A DNA stretch of 64,000 bases from Aurantiacibacter poecillastricola (GTDB taxonomy: Bacteria > Pseudomonadota > Alphaproteobacteria > Sphingomonadales > Sphingomonadaceae). Shown here in pieces: positions 1 through 9,946 of this stretch; position 1 is the stretch's first letter, and every line of letters starts with the position of its first letter. Both the position numbers and the translations under genes were made by a program. The stretch is taken from positions 806,001 to 870,000 of the forward strand of contig NZ_JAVAMS010000002.1 in the NCBI RefSeq assembly GCF_030730945.1, given 5' to 3'. Below the pieces are notes generated by a model. It saw only the letters and a list, made by a program, of their open reading frames with translations. It was not told the DNA's origin and did not search any database.

Positions 1-127
1 ACCGGATCGCGAAAATCGCAAGAATCCATGCCATCAATGACAGGATCTCCTGCACGAAACCGCGCAGAAACCCGCCAATCGCGCCGACCCCCACGATCAG
101 CAGCACGATAAGATCGAAACCCGTCAT
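1..127 (-). CDS. cvpA: CvpA family membrane protein (N-terminal part only)
   Basis: The minus strand reads an ATG at 127 followed by 42 codons that run off the window edge: MTGFDLIVLLIVGVGAIGGF, then a basic turn and a second hydrophobic stretch. A short start, a long hydrophobic helix and an RGFxxE-type loop are typical of the CvpA/colicin V production family, and cvpA often follows radA in alphaproteobacteria. The gap to the upstream radA stop is 13 nt, so the two are probably one transcription unit. Only the first one and a half membrane segments are visible, so the family call rests on a short match plus context. Confidence 0.75.
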   Translation of the reverse strand, partial: MTGFDLIVLLIVGVGAIGGFLRGFVQEILSLMAWILAIFAIR

Positions 128-140
128 CTGACCGGTGGAC

Positions 141-1508
141 TTATGCCGATGCCATCACCCGGTCAACGAGTGACGCCACGGACCCAACATCGGTATATCG
201 CAAGCCAGCAACGTCCTGCCACCCGTCAGCAGGACCCATTGCGCGCTTGAAACCGAGCTTCGCAGACTCTTTTTGCCTGACATTTCCATGCGCTACGGGC
301 CGTATCTCGCCCGACAAGGCAACCTCGCCGAACCACACGGCATTTGCGGCCAGCGGCTTGTCGGCCAGGGCGCTTATAAGCGCGGCGGCCACGGCAAGGT
401 CCGCGGCAGGGTCCGCCAGACGATATCCGCCTGCGACATTGAGGTAGACCTCGGCGGTGGAAAAGCTCAGGCCACAGCGCGATTCCAGCACTGCCAGCAG
501 CATGGCCAGACGACCGCTATCCCAACCCACCACCGCCCGGCGGGGGGTGGCGCCGGATTGCAACCGTACGATCAGCGCCTGGATCTCGACAAGCACGGGC
601 CGGGTCCCTTCCAAAGCGGGAAAAACCGCGGCGCCGGCAATGGGTTCTTCACGCCCGGAGAGGAACAGGGAGGACGGGTTGCCCACCTCGTCCAGTCCAT
701 GACCTTCCATCGCGAAGACGCCGATCTCATCAACGGCGCCGAAGCGGTTCTTCAGGCAGCGCAGGATGCGGTACTGGTGGCTCCGCTCCCCCTCGAAGCT
801 CATCACCGTATCGACCATGTGCTCCAGCACCCGCGGCCCGGCGATATTGCCGTCCTTCGTGACATGGCCGACCAGCACGAGTGCGGTGCCGCGTTCCTTC
901 GCGTAGCGTATGAGTTCGAACGCGCTTGCCCGCACCTGGCTGACGGTGCCGGGCGCACCTTCGATCATGTCGGAATGCATGGTCTGGATCGAATCGATGA
1001 TCAGCAGCTCGGGAGGATCGTCCTGCCCCAATGTCGTGAGAATATCGCGAACCGACGTGGCCGCTGCCAGTTTTAGCGGAGCTTTCGACAGACCCAGTCT
1101 TGCCGCCCGCATGCGCACCTGACCGGTCGCCTCCTCCCCGCTGACATAGACAGCGCTGCGACCGCCTTGCGCTATCTTTGCCGCTGCCTGCAGCAAGAGC
1201 GTGGACTTGCCGATGCCCGGCTCACCCCCCATCAGAATGGCGGCCCCCGGCACCAGCCCACCGCCAAGCGCCCGGTCAAACTCGGCTATACCCGTCGAAC
1301 GCCGGACCAGAGGCTTAGTGGGCGCATCGAGCGATTCGAAGGTGAGCGCCCTGCCCCCGCTGGAAAGATCGTGTTTCGCCGCGAACTTGGTATCGGGCGC
1401 ATCTTCAACCAGCGTATTCCACTGCTGGCAGTCGCCGCATTGTCCCTGCCAGCGAGTGGAGACGCTGCCGCATTCGGTGCAGATGAAACGCTTTTTGGGC
1501 TTGGCCAT
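141..1508 (-). CDS. radA: DNA repair protein RadA
   Basis: RadA is a RecA-like ATPase that helps branch migration and processing of recombination intermediates. The 455-residue product starts MAKPKKRFICTECGS, the usual family start. It shows the N-terminal C4 zinc finger (C10, C13, C24, C27), a Walker A motif GEPGIGKST near residue 95, the diagnostic KNRFG motif near 255, and a C-terminal Lon-protease-like domain. An in-frame ATG 19 codons upstream (1565) would add MADWPDRLRSFF. An AAGGAG lies 14 nt before that upstream ATG, so the extended start cannot be excluded, but family conservation favours 1508. The patatin-like gene diverges from 1589. Confidence 0.95.
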   Translation of the reverse strand: MAKPKKRFICTECGSVSTRWQGQCGDCQQWNTLVEDAPDTKFAAKHDLSSGGRALTFESLDAPTKPLVRRSTGIAEFDRALGGGLVPGAAILMGGEPGIGKSTLLLQAAAKIAQGGRSAVYVSGEEATGQVRMRAARLGLSKAPLKLAAATSVRDILTTLGQDDPPELLIIDSIQTMHSDMIEGAPGTVSQVRASAFELIRYAKERGTALVLVGHVTKDGNIAGPRVLEHMVDTVMSFEGERSHQYRILRCLKNRFGAVDEIGVFAMEGHGLDEVGNPSSLFLSGREEPIAGAAVFPALEGTRPVLVEIQALIVRLQSGATPRRAVVGWDSGRLAMLLAVLESRCGLSFSTAEVYLNVAGGYRLADPAADLAVAAALISALADKPLAANAVWFGEVALSGEIRPVAHGNVRQKESAKLGFKRAMGPADGWQDVAGLRYTDVGSVASLVDRVMASA

Positions 1509-1588
1509 ACCGGTCGTGCTACCCGGAACGAAAAAGGAACGCAAGCGGTCTGGCCAGTCGGCCATCGATCTGCCATTTACTCCTTTGG

Positions 1589-3907
1589 ATGAGACACAAG
1601 GAACTCAGGATCGCGCTGGTCTGCTATGGCGGTGTCAGCCTTGCGGTCTACATGCATGGCGTCACGAAGGAGGTGTGGAAGCTCGCCCGCGCGAGCCGCG
1701 CCTTTCATGCCAAGCCGCAGGAAGAATGCAGCGGCGTCGAAGCTGTCTATCTCGATTTGCTTCGCCGCATAGAAGACGATTGCGCCCTGCGTCTGCGCGT
1801 ACTGCCGGACATCATTACGGGGGCGAGCGCTGGCGGCATAAACGCAGTGTTCCTCGCGCAGGCCATACATTCGGGGCGCAGTCTCGAGCCGCTGACGAAG
1901 CTCTGGCTGGAGAATGCGGATGTTGGGCAACTGGTAGAACCCGAGGCACGGCCGTGGTCGCCTGCCGCGCGCGCTTACATGCGCCCGATCGTCTGGTATC
2001 TGACCCGCGCCCCCGGAAATACTGTGTCCGAAACCGTGTCTGCCGAGACGCGTAGCGAGGTGCGGCGCAAAATCTCCAGCCTCGTGCGCGGTCGCTGGTT
2101 CGAACCGCCCTTTTCGGGGGAAGGCTTTTCAAGGCTACTCCATGACGCGCTGCTCGCGATGGGCGATACGCCCGCCGGTGCGCCGCTCCTGCCCGTGCGC
2201 CATCCACTCGACCTGCTGGTAACCGCTACCGACTTTCGCGGCAGGCTCGAGACGCTGCGCCTGAACAGCCCCCCTCAGGTGGAGGAGCCCGAGCATCGCA
2301 TGCCCATCGGCTTTCGTGCGCACACACCGGCGACGGGAGGCGAAGACCTAGCGCAGCTATGCGAGCTGACTTTCGCCGCCCGCGCGACTGCGAGTTTTCC
2401 CGGCGCATTTCCGCCGCTTCGCCTATCTGAAATCGATGTGATTTGCGGGGGGCATTGGCCAAGTCGCGAGATATTCCTGCGCCGGATCATGCCGACCCAT
2501 GTCAAGCGCGATACCACGGAGCATGTCGCACTGGTGGACGGTTCCGTCCTCAACAATGCGCCGTTCGAGGGAGCGATCGAAGCGCTGACGGTGCGGCCCG
2601 CCCAACGAGAAGTGGATCGCCGCTTCGTCTATATCGATCCCTCCCCTCGCCAGGCGAGGCCCGAACAGGGCGATGCCATCAAGCAGGTCGGCTTTTTCGG
2701 TGCCATCGCGGGATCGCTTTCTGCCATTCCGCGGGAGCAGCCGATCCGCGATAATCTCGAGGTGCTGGAGAAGCAGACGCGTGAGGCGGAGAAGCTGCGC
2801 AGGATGGTCGCCGCGCTGCGTCCCGAAGTGGAGGGCGCGGTGGACAAGCTGTTCGGCCACACGCTGTTCCTCGACCGGCCCAATCGCAAACGCCTTGCCA
2901 ATTGGCGAGCCCGTGCGCAGCAGGCTGCGGCCGAGCAGGCAGGCTATGCTTTCCATTCCTATGCCCAGGCCAAGCTTTCGGGTATAGTGGACAGATTGGC
3001 AGACCTTGCGCGCAAGGCCGCGCATTCGCCCGACATGCCGAGCGTTCCGGTCATCGCCGCGCGGCTGAGGCAAGAGGTCGATGCGCGCAATATGTCCAGC
3101 CTCTCCGGTGGGAAGAATGGCGGGGCAAGCGAGACGGCGATCGCGTTTTTCCGAGACCACGATCTTGCCTTCCGCATACGCCGCCTGCGCTTGCTTGCCC
3201 GGCGCCTGTCACGCGACTGGGAGCTCGACCCGGACATTCCCGATGAAGGCCTGCAGGACGCTCGCGATGCGGTCTACCGCGCGCTCACCTACTATTTCGC
3301 CAAGGAGGATCCGGACGCCCTGGGAGAGGATTTCGCCAGCATCGCTGCGAACGTGATTGAATGGCCGGGCGATTTTCTCGATACGCTGGCAGAGCGGCGC
3401 GCGTTGCGAACGACCGACGAGGAAGCGGAACGCGTGTTATGCGATGCGCTGGAGGTAATGCCCAAGGACCTAAGGCGCCGCGTCCTGCTCACCTACCTTG
3501 GATTCCCTTTCTACGATGTCTCGACCCTTCCGCTGCTGCGCAACGAGGGGCTGACGGAGTATGACCCGGTGAAAGTGGACCGCATCAGTCCGGAGGACGC
3601 GACCGCGATCCGCGACGGCGGAACCTCCGCAACGCTACGCGGCACGGAGTTCTTCAATTTCGGGGCCTTTTTCAGCCGCGCCTATCGCGAGAACGACTAT
3701 CTGTGGGGCCGCCTCCACGGAGCGGAGAGGATGATCGACCTCGTCTGCTCGACCGTGCCGGGAGGCTATGACACCGCAGAATGCCTCGCCGTAAAGCGCG
3801 ACGCTTTCCTCGCCATTTGCGACGAGGAAGATGCGCGGATGAATTGCAGCAGGGCCCTGGTAGAGGCCCTGCGGCGAGAAATTGTCGAAAAGCTGGGTGG
3901 AGCCTAG
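1589..3907 (+). CDS. Patatin-like phospholipase with DUF3376-type C-terminal region
   Basis: A 772-residue protein with a patatin hydrolase core. The nucleophile elbow GASAG lies at 78-82 (Ser80) and the catalytic Asp motif DGS followed by VLNNAPF is near residue 316, which gives the Ser-Asp dyad of patatin lipid acyl hydrolases. About 400 further residues follow, matching the long bacterial patatin-like proteins that carry a DUF3376 C-terminal region. There is no signal peptide or obvious membrane helix, so a cytosolic or membrane-associated lipase is likely. The substrate is unknown. It converges on dnaJ with an 18-nt gap. Confidence 0.85.
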   Translation: MRHKELRIALVCYGGVSLAVYMHGVTKEVWKLARASRAFHAKPQEECSGVEAVYLDLLRRIEDDCALRLRVLPDIITGASAGGINAVFLAQAIHSGRSLEPLTKLWLENADVGQLVEPEARPWSPAARAYMRPIVWYLTRAPGNTVSETVSAETRSEVRRKISSLVRGRWFEPPFSGEGFSRLLHDALLAMGDTPAGAPLLPVRHPLDLLVTATDFRGRLETLRLNSPPQVEEPEHRMPIGFRAHTPATGGEDLAQLCELTFAARATASFPGAFPPLRLSEIDVICGGHWPSREIFLRRIMPTHVKRDTTEHVALVDGSVLNNAPFEGAIEALTVRPAQREVDRRFVYIDPSPRQARPEQGDAIKQVGFFGAIAGSLSAIPREQPIRDNLEVLEKQTREAEKLRRMVAALRPEVEGAVDKLFGHTLFLDRPNRKRLANWRARAQQAAAEQAGYAFHSYAQAKLSGIVDRLADLARKAAHSPDMPSVPVIAARLRQEVDARNMSSLSGGKNGGASETAIAFFRDHDLAFRIRRLRLLARRLSRDWELDPDIPDEGLQDARDAVYRALTYYFAKEDPDALGEDFASIAANVIEWPGDFLDTLAERRALRTTDEEAERVLCDALEVMPKDLRRRVLLTYLGFPFYDVSTLPLLRNEGLTEYDPVKVDRISPEDATAIRDGGTSATLRGTEFFNFGAFFSRAYRENDYLWGRLHGAERMIDLVCSTVPGGYDTAECLAVKRDAFLAICDEEDARMNCSRALVEALRREIVEKLGGA

Positions 3908-3925
3908 CTGGGTCGGCTCCTGCGA

Positions 3926-5053
3926 TCAGGCGCCGAAGGCCGTTTTCAGCTTATCGAAGAAGCCGCGACTTTCCGGGCACTCGTCACCCGTCTCGGTCTC
4001 GCGAAATTCGCGCAGGATATCCTTTTGGCGGCTCGACAACTTGGTCGGCGTTTCCACGATGACCTCGACCACGAGATCGCCCCGCCCGCGACCCTGGAGC
4101 ACCGGCATGCCTGCGCCGCGTTTGCGCAATTGCTTGCCCGACTGGATGCCAGCGGGAATATCAATGGAATGGGTTTCTCCGTCGAGGCCGGGTATCTCGA
4201 TCGTTTCACCAAGCGCTGCAGCGGTAAAGCTTACCGGAACGCGGGTAAAAAGCGCCGTCCCTTCGCGCTGGAAGACGCTGTGATCCTTCACATGCACAAA
4301 GATATAGAGATCGCCTGAAGGCGCGCCCATCGGCCCGGCCTCGCCCTTGCCGTTGAGACGAATGCGAGTGCCGTTATCGACGCCGGGCGGAATCTCGATA
4401 TCGAGCGATTGCTCCTTGTCGACCCGGCCCTCGCCGCGGCAATCGGAACAGGCCTGTTCGAGCACCTCTCCGCGACCGGCACAGTTCGGGCATGGCCGTT
4501 CGATAACGAACAGGCCCTGCTGCGCGCGGACCTTGCCGCGCCCGTGGCAAAGGTCGCAGCGCCGACGACCCGTACCCGGTTCTGCGCCGGAGCCTTCGCA
4601 TGTCTCGCAAGTGGCAGCGACTTCGACCGTGATCTGCGTGTTCTTGCCGTGATACGCCTCTTCGAGGCTTACCTGCATATCGTAGCGCAGATCCGCTCCG
4701 CGGCGAGGGCGAGCCCGGCCCGCTCCACCGCCGCCGCCGAAAGCGCTGCCGAAGATGGTTTCGAAAATGTCGCCAAGGTCGGAGAAATCGGCGCCGGGAT
4801 GACCGCCGCCGCCACCGCCCTGCTGGAAGGCGGCATGGCCATAGCGATCGTAAGCCGCGCGCTTTTGCGGATCCTTCAGGACCTCGTAAGCGGCGCTGCA
4901 GGCCTTGAACCTGGCTTCCGCCTCTTCATCGCCCGGGTTGCGATCCGGGTGGTATTTCATCGCCATCTTCCGATAGGCGGATTTAACCGTCGCACCATCG
5001 GCATCCCGCGAGACACCCAGCAATTCGTAGAAATCGACTTCAGTCGCAGACAT
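3926..5053 (-). CDS. dnaJ: Chaperone protein DnaJ
   Basis: Type I J-protein of 375 residues, the co-chaperone that stimulates DnaK ATPase and delivers substrates. The order is: J domain with the HPD tripeptide (YHPDRN), a Gly/Phe-rich linker (GGGGGGHPGADF), four CxxCxGxG zinc repeats (CETCEGSG, CDLCHGRG, CPNCAGRG, CSDCRGEG), then the substrate-binding C-terminal domains. Length and order match DnaJ. It lies 80 nt downstream of dnaK on the same strand, with a GC-rich hairpin between them. Confidence 0.98.
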   Translation of the reverse strand: MSATEVDFYELLGVSRDADGATVKSAYRKMAMKYHPDRNPGDEEAEARFKACSAAYEVLKDPQKRAAYDRYGHAAFQQGGGGGGHPGADFSDLGDIFETIFGSAFGGGGGAGRARPRRGADLRYDMQVSLEEAYHGKNTQITVEVAATCETCEGSGAEPGTGRRRCDLCHGRGKVRAQQGLFVIERPCPNCAGRGEVLEQACSDCRGEGRVDKEQSLDIEIPPGVDNGTRIRLNGKGEAGPMGAPSGDLYIFVHVKDHSVFQREGTALFTRVPVSFTAAALGETIEIPGLDGETHSIDIPAGIQSGKQLRKRGAGMPVLQGRGRGDLVVEVIVETPTKLSSRQKDILREFRETETGDECPESRGFFDKLKTAFGA

Positions 5054-5072
5054 TCACAATTCCCCAAAGCTT

Positions 5073-5113
5073 ACCGCCACCGGCGCAGCCCTGAGGGGAG
5101 CGACGGTGGCGGC
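5073..5113 (-). other. Intercistronic hairpin between dnaK and dnaJ
   Basis: CCGCCACCG (5074-5082) pairs perfectly with CGGTGGCGG (5104-5112), leaving a 21-nt loop that contains a small CCCTGAGGG inner stem. No T-run follows on the minus strand, so it is not a normal intrinsic terminator. An inferred role is partial attenuation or mRNA processing that lowers dnaJ output relative to dnaK. Confidence 0.5.
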
Positions 5114-5133
5114 TGGCTTGTGCATCGTTACGC

Positions 5134-7068
<1,935 letters not shown>

Positions 7069-7114
7069 AATTCCCCATCTCTTTCAGTGTTGGACGCTGC
7101 ACGTTCGGCCCCCC

Positions 7115-7129
7115 GATCCCGCGGGGATC
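7115..7129 (-). other. Small hairpin in dnaK 5' leader
   Basis: GATCCC (7115-7120), loop GCG, GGGATC (7124-7129) is a perfect 6-bp stem within the predicted dnaK untranslated leader. It could affect leader stability. No known RNA thermometer family is recognised. Confidence 0.35.
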
Positions 7130-7152
7130 CATGCGGCAAGGCCACTCGGCAG

Positions 7153-7175
7153 CTCGATAAAAGCTGTGTATCGAG
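7153..7175 (-). promoter_or_regulatory. Inverted repeat with 9-nt spacer at the dnaK transcription start
   Basis: CTCGATA (7153-7159) and TATCGAG (7169-7175) are perfect 7-bp arms separated by 9 nt. This spacer length equals that of the HrcA operator CIRCE, but the arms do not match the CIRCE consensus. It begins where transcription from the predicted promoter would start, so it could be an operator or a leader hairpin. Confidence 0.4.
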
Positions 7176-7180
7176 GGCGG

Positions 7181-7208
7181 ATATAGGTGCCCTTTCGCTT
7201 GGCACAAG
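7181..7208 (-). promoter_or_regulatory. Sigma32-type heat-shock promoter of dnaK
   Basis: Read on the minus strand: CTTGTG (7208-7203), 15 nt, CCTATAT (7187-7181). The CTTG core and C-rich/TAT -10 with this spacing resemble RpoH promoters, which commonly drive dnaK in alphaproteobacteria. It sits about 110 nt before the dnaK ATG. No alternative housekeeping promoter stood out. Confidence 0.6.
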
Positions 7209-7253
7209 GGACCGCGCCGACTAGAAATCCGGCGACAATTTGGGAGGAAAACA

Positions 7254-7760
7254 ATGCAAGCCAGATACATCATCGCAGCGGCGCTTGCCGCCAGCCTCGC
7301 CGCGTGCGGCGGCGAACCGGCGGAGGAAGTGGCCGTAGATGAAGGCGATTGCCCGCCGGGCATCAACGCATCCGGCGGCTGGATGTCGCTCGCCGCGATC
7401 GAGGGCGATCCATCCGCCGTCTATTTCGAGCTGGAGAACACGAACGAGCGCAACGTAATGATCCGCGCCGCTTCCGTGTCCGGCTACGAAATGGCCGCGC
7501 TGCATCAAGTAGGCGAATGGAATCTCCAGCCCTCGATGGACGAGTTGATGCAGGTGGATGTCCCCGCGGGCGAGACCGTGGTGTTCGAGCCGGAAACGAT
7601 GCATGTCATGGCGATGCAGCCGGACGGCACGCAGGAAGTGGGTGGCGAAGCCGAAGCCACGCTCACCTTTGTGGGCGGCGACAAGTGCAGCTTCCCGGTC
7701 GAGATCCGCGCTCCCGGCGATGCTCCCGGCGCTGCTACTGGAGAAGGCGAAGAGGAGTAG
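7254..7760 (+). CDS. PCuAC-type periplasmic copper chaperone
   Basis: 168-residue predicted lipoprotein (LAAC lipobox, Cys18) of the DUF461/PCuAC family, which binds Cu(I) in the periplasm and helps load CuA of cytochrome oxidase. The copper motif H-x10-M-x21-H-x-M is matched exactly by H84, M95, H117 and M119. In many family members the first His is followed by Met, but here Gln85 follows. The C-terminus is a short acidic Ala/Gly/Glu tail. A good ribosome binding site (GGGAGG) precedes the ATG. It diverges from dnaK. Confidence 0.9.
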   Translation: MQARYIIAAALAASLAACGGEPAEEVAVDEGDCPPGINASGGWMSLAAIEGDPSAVYFELENTNERNVMIRAASVSGYEMAALHQVGEWNLQPSMDELMQVDVPAGETVVFEPETMHVMAMQPDGTQEVGGEAEATLTFVGGDKCSFPVEIRAPGDAPGAATGEGEEE

Positions 7761-7771
7761 TTCGCAAAAAG

Positions 7772-8296
7772 ATGGACAAAGCGAGCGCCTCCTCCTGCGC
7801 CATCGGCGGCGAACGGCCGCTGAGCGAAGGAGAAGTGGCGCTCGCCCGCTCCATATTCGGCTCGGCGATCGATTACACGAAGGTGCGGATCAAGCGGCGA
7901 AAATGGGCGTTCTTCCAGCCGAAGAAAATTACCATGGCCCCGCGCGGGCACATCCATTTCCATCCCTTGGGCGAGGCCTATTGTGACGATTTCGCACTCG
8001 TTCCCGTGCGACGTCAGGCGCTTTTCATCCACGAGATGACGCATGTCTGGCAGACCCAGACAAGAGGCGAGTGGTACCTCGTGCTCAACCGGATGCCCTG
8101 GGCGAGCTACGACTACACCCTCAAGCCCGGGTGGCCTCTGACCAGATACGGAATCGAGCAGCAGGCGCGCATCGTCGAACACGCCTTCCTGTTGCGCAAC
8201 GGCTTCAAGCTGGCTGGCGTAGCGGATCCTTCCGCCTATGATGTGCTGGTGAATTTTCCGGGAGCGACAGGAGGGCAACGTGCCGCACGAGGTTGA
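7772..8296 (+). CDS. DUF4157-like HEMTH metallopeptidase-like protein
   Basis: 174 residues. The zinc-peptidase signature HExxH appears as H87-E-M-T-H91 in the context LFIHEMTHVWQ, and the N-terminal part (LSEGEVALARSIFGSAIDYTKVRI) resembles the region before the HExxH in DUF4157 peptidases, which some annotations call Vgr-related proteins. A third zinc ligand is not obvious. There is no signal peptide. The ATG at 7772 is chosen because it opens this domain just after the copper chaperone stop. The Shine-Dalgarno GAGGAG is 14 nt away, which is long. It overlaps the next gene by 17 nt, so they are probably cotranscribed. Function unknown. Confidence 0.7.
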   Translation: MDKASASSCAIGGERPLSEGEVALARSIFGSAIDYTKVRIKRRKWAFFQPKKITMAPRGHIHFHPLGEAYCDDFALVPVRRQALFIHEMTHVWQTQTRGEWYLVLNRMPWASYDYTLKPGWPLTRYGIEQQARIVEHAFLLRNGFKLAGVADPSAYDVLVNFPGATGGQRAARG

Positions 8297-8960
8297 CCAC
8301 ACTGCGATCCTCGATCGTCATGCAGCAGCGCGAGGGGCGCGCAACGTGTGGGACAGGCTCGACCCTGCGCGCACGGCTCAACTGGTCGTCGACATGCAGA
8401 ACGGCTTCGTTGCGGAAGGCGCGCCGGTCGAGGTGCCCGAGGCTCGCAGCGTGGTCGACGAGATCAACCGGTTGAGCAGCACCATCCGGCGTGCTGGCGG
8501 CACGAATGTCTTCCTGAGGTTTACGACGCCCGATGCCGACGGGCCTGCTGCCTGGCCTGTGTTCGCCGAGCGGATGATGGATGGTATCGCCGCTCACCGC
8601 GAGGCATTCACGCCCGGCGCGGATTACTGGCAGATGTGGCCGGGTATCGAGATCGCGGACGAGGACCTGCTGGTGGACAAGCACCGCTTCAGCGCGTTCA
8701 CCCAGAGCACGTGCAACCTGCAGGAGAAGTTGTGTTACCGCGGCATCGAGAACCTGATCATCTCCGGCACTCTTACCAACTGCTGCTGTGAAAGCACCGC
8801 TCGAGATGCGATGCAATTGAACTATCGCGTCGTGATGGCCGTGGATGCCTGTGCTGCACTGAGCGACGAGGCCCACGCCGGGACACGCGACAGCATGGCA
8901 CTCATCTTCGCGGACCTTCGCACGGTCGATGAAATAGCAGGCTTGCTGACCCGAACGTAA
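8280..8960 (+). CDS. Isochorismatase-like cysteine hydrolase
   Basis: 226 residues of the isochorismatase-like superfamily, whose members cleave vinyl ethers or amides (isochorismate, nicotinamide, N-carbamoyl compounds, ureidoacrylate). The catalytic triad is visible as D38 (VVDMQNGF), K134 (VDKHRFSAF) and C169 (GTLTNCCCESTARDA). A GTG start at 8280 is supported by AGGAGGG eight nt upstream and by coupling to the preceding gene. Substrate cannot be inferred from sequence alone. The unusual CCC triplet at the active site includes the nucleophile. Confidence 0.85.
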   Translation: MPHEVDHTAILDRHAAARGARNVWDRLDPARTAQLVVDMQNGFVAEGAPVEVPEARSVVDEINRLSSTIRRAGGTNVFLRFTTPDADGPAAWPVFAERMMDGIAAHREAFTPGADYWQMWPGIEIADEDLLVDKHRFSAFTQSTCNLQEKLCYRGIENLIISGTLTNCCCESTARDAMQLNYRVVMAVDACAALSDEAHAGTRDSMALIFADLRTVDEIAGLLTRT

Positions 8961-8962
8961 AA

Positions 8963-8986
8963 ATGCCGCCGGAAACCCGGCGGCAT
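8963..8986 (-). terminator. Intrinsic terminator after the glycine-zipper gene
   Basis: A perfect 10-bp stem ATGCCGCCGG / CCGGCGGCAT with a 4-nt loop. On the minus strand it is followed by a run of five T, so it terminates the minus-strand gene. It may also slow plus-strand readthrough from the isochorismatase-like gene. Confidence 0.85.
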
Positions 8987-8997
8987 CATGTCAGATA

Positions 8998-9285
8998 TTA
9001 CCAGTAGCGTTGGTAGCCATCGGTATAGCGGCAGTCGTCGTCGACATAACGACCGTCGCCATAATAGCCGTCGCAATCGTCGTCCTTGTCGACGGCATAT
9101 CCGACCACGCCGCCAATGGCGGCACCGGCGAGGGCATAGGTCTCGATATCTCCACCCAACAGGGCAGCGGCACCCGCACCGGCAGCAGCGCCGGCAAGGC
9201 CACCTTCGACGGCATAGTTCTCGGCGCAAGCGCTCATGCCGAGGGCAGATGCGGCAAGCGCCGGGGCGAGTATAAGCTTCTTCAT
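8998..9285 (-). CDS. Glycine-zipper outer-membrane-type protein
   Basis: 95 residues: a signal peptide (MKKLILAPALAASALGMSAC, possible lipobox ending at Cys20), then GGLAGAAAGAGAAALLGG and AGAAIGGVVGYAV, a small-residue glycine-zipper pattern like that of 17-kDa surface antigen/OsmB-type proteins. It ends in an unusual Asp/Tyr/Cys-rich tail (DKDDDCDGYYGDGRYVDDDC). It is likely a small envelope protein. It is monocistronic, with its own terminator. Confidence 0.8.
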   Translation of the reverse strand: MKKLILAPALAASALGMSACAENYAVEGGLAGAAAGAGAAALLGGDIETYALAGAAIGGVVGYAVDKDDDCDGYYGDGRYVDDDCRYTDGYQRYW

Positions 9286-9359
9286 CGTCTGGTCTCCGTT
9301 TTCCCCCTGCCTGTGAGGGGGTTACGGTCGACCAGCGAAAAATGTTCCGCCGTTCGTCG

Positions 9360-9938
9360 CTATTCCGGCTTCTTCGCCACCCCGACCATCGCAGCACGCA
9401 AAAGCCTGTCCTTGATCATGTAGCCAGCCTGCATTTCCTGCACGATCGTGCCCGGTTCCGCCTCGTCGGTCGGGACTTCCATCATGGCCTGGTGCTGGTT
9501 CGGATCGAGCGGCAGGCCCGTGGAGGCGATGCGGCTGATACCGTGCTGGGTGAACACCTTGTCGAGCTCGCGCTGGGTGGCCTGGATACCGGCGACGAGG
9601 CCCTTGAACTTGCTGTCCTCGCGCAAATCCTCGGGGATGGCGTCGATGGCGCGGGCGAGATTGTCGGCAACGCTGAGAATGTCGCGGGCAAAGCCGGTGG
9701 CGGCATAGGCGCGCGCATCCTGCACCTCTTTCTCGAGGCGACGGCGCTGGTTCTGCGCCTCTGCCTTGGCGTAGAGTGTTTCCTGCTTCGAGGCTTCGAG
9801 GTCGGACCTCAGTTGCGCGAGTTCCTCCTCGAAATCGCCCTGCTCACTCTCTGTCGGCTCGTCCGACAAAAGTTCCTCCGGGACGCCTTCCAGTTCCTTA
9901 TCAACCGCTTCGTCGCGGTTTGTGTCATTGTCGTTCAT
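9360..9938 (-). CDS. grpE: Nucleotide exchange factor GrpE
   Basis: 192 residues. An acidic N-terminus and a long coiled coil (residues about 35-90, ELAQLRSDLEASKQETLYAK) precede the conserved DNLARAID segment and the C-terminal beta-domain (LDPNQHQAMMEVPTDE, GYMIKDRLLRAAMVGVAK). It drives ADP release from DnaK. It lies 8 nt downstream of hrcA on the same strand, so it forms an hrcA-grpE operon. Confidence 0.98.
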   Translation of the reverse strand: MNDNDTNRDEAVDKELEGVPEELLSDEPTESEQGDFEEELAQLRSDLEASKQETLYAKAEAQNQRRRLEKEVQDARAYAATGFARDILSVADNLARAIDAIPEDLREDSKFKGLVAGIQATQRELDKVFTQHGISRIASTGLPLDPNQHQAMMEVPTDEAEPGTIVQEMQAGYMIKDRLLRAAMVGVAKKPE

Positions 9939-9946
9939 ATCTCTCG

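Noticed and set aside
7199..7205. TTGGCAC resembling a sigma54 -24 element near the copper chaperone
   Set aside because: No TTGC follows at the required distance (the sequence is AAGGGACCG), unlike the two real sites in the PEP-CTERM island. The same bases form the -35 region of the dnaK promoter on the other strand.
9303..9321. CCCCCT...AGGGGG hairpin after grpE
   Set aside because: Only 6 bp and without a T-run on either strand. Not called as a terminator.
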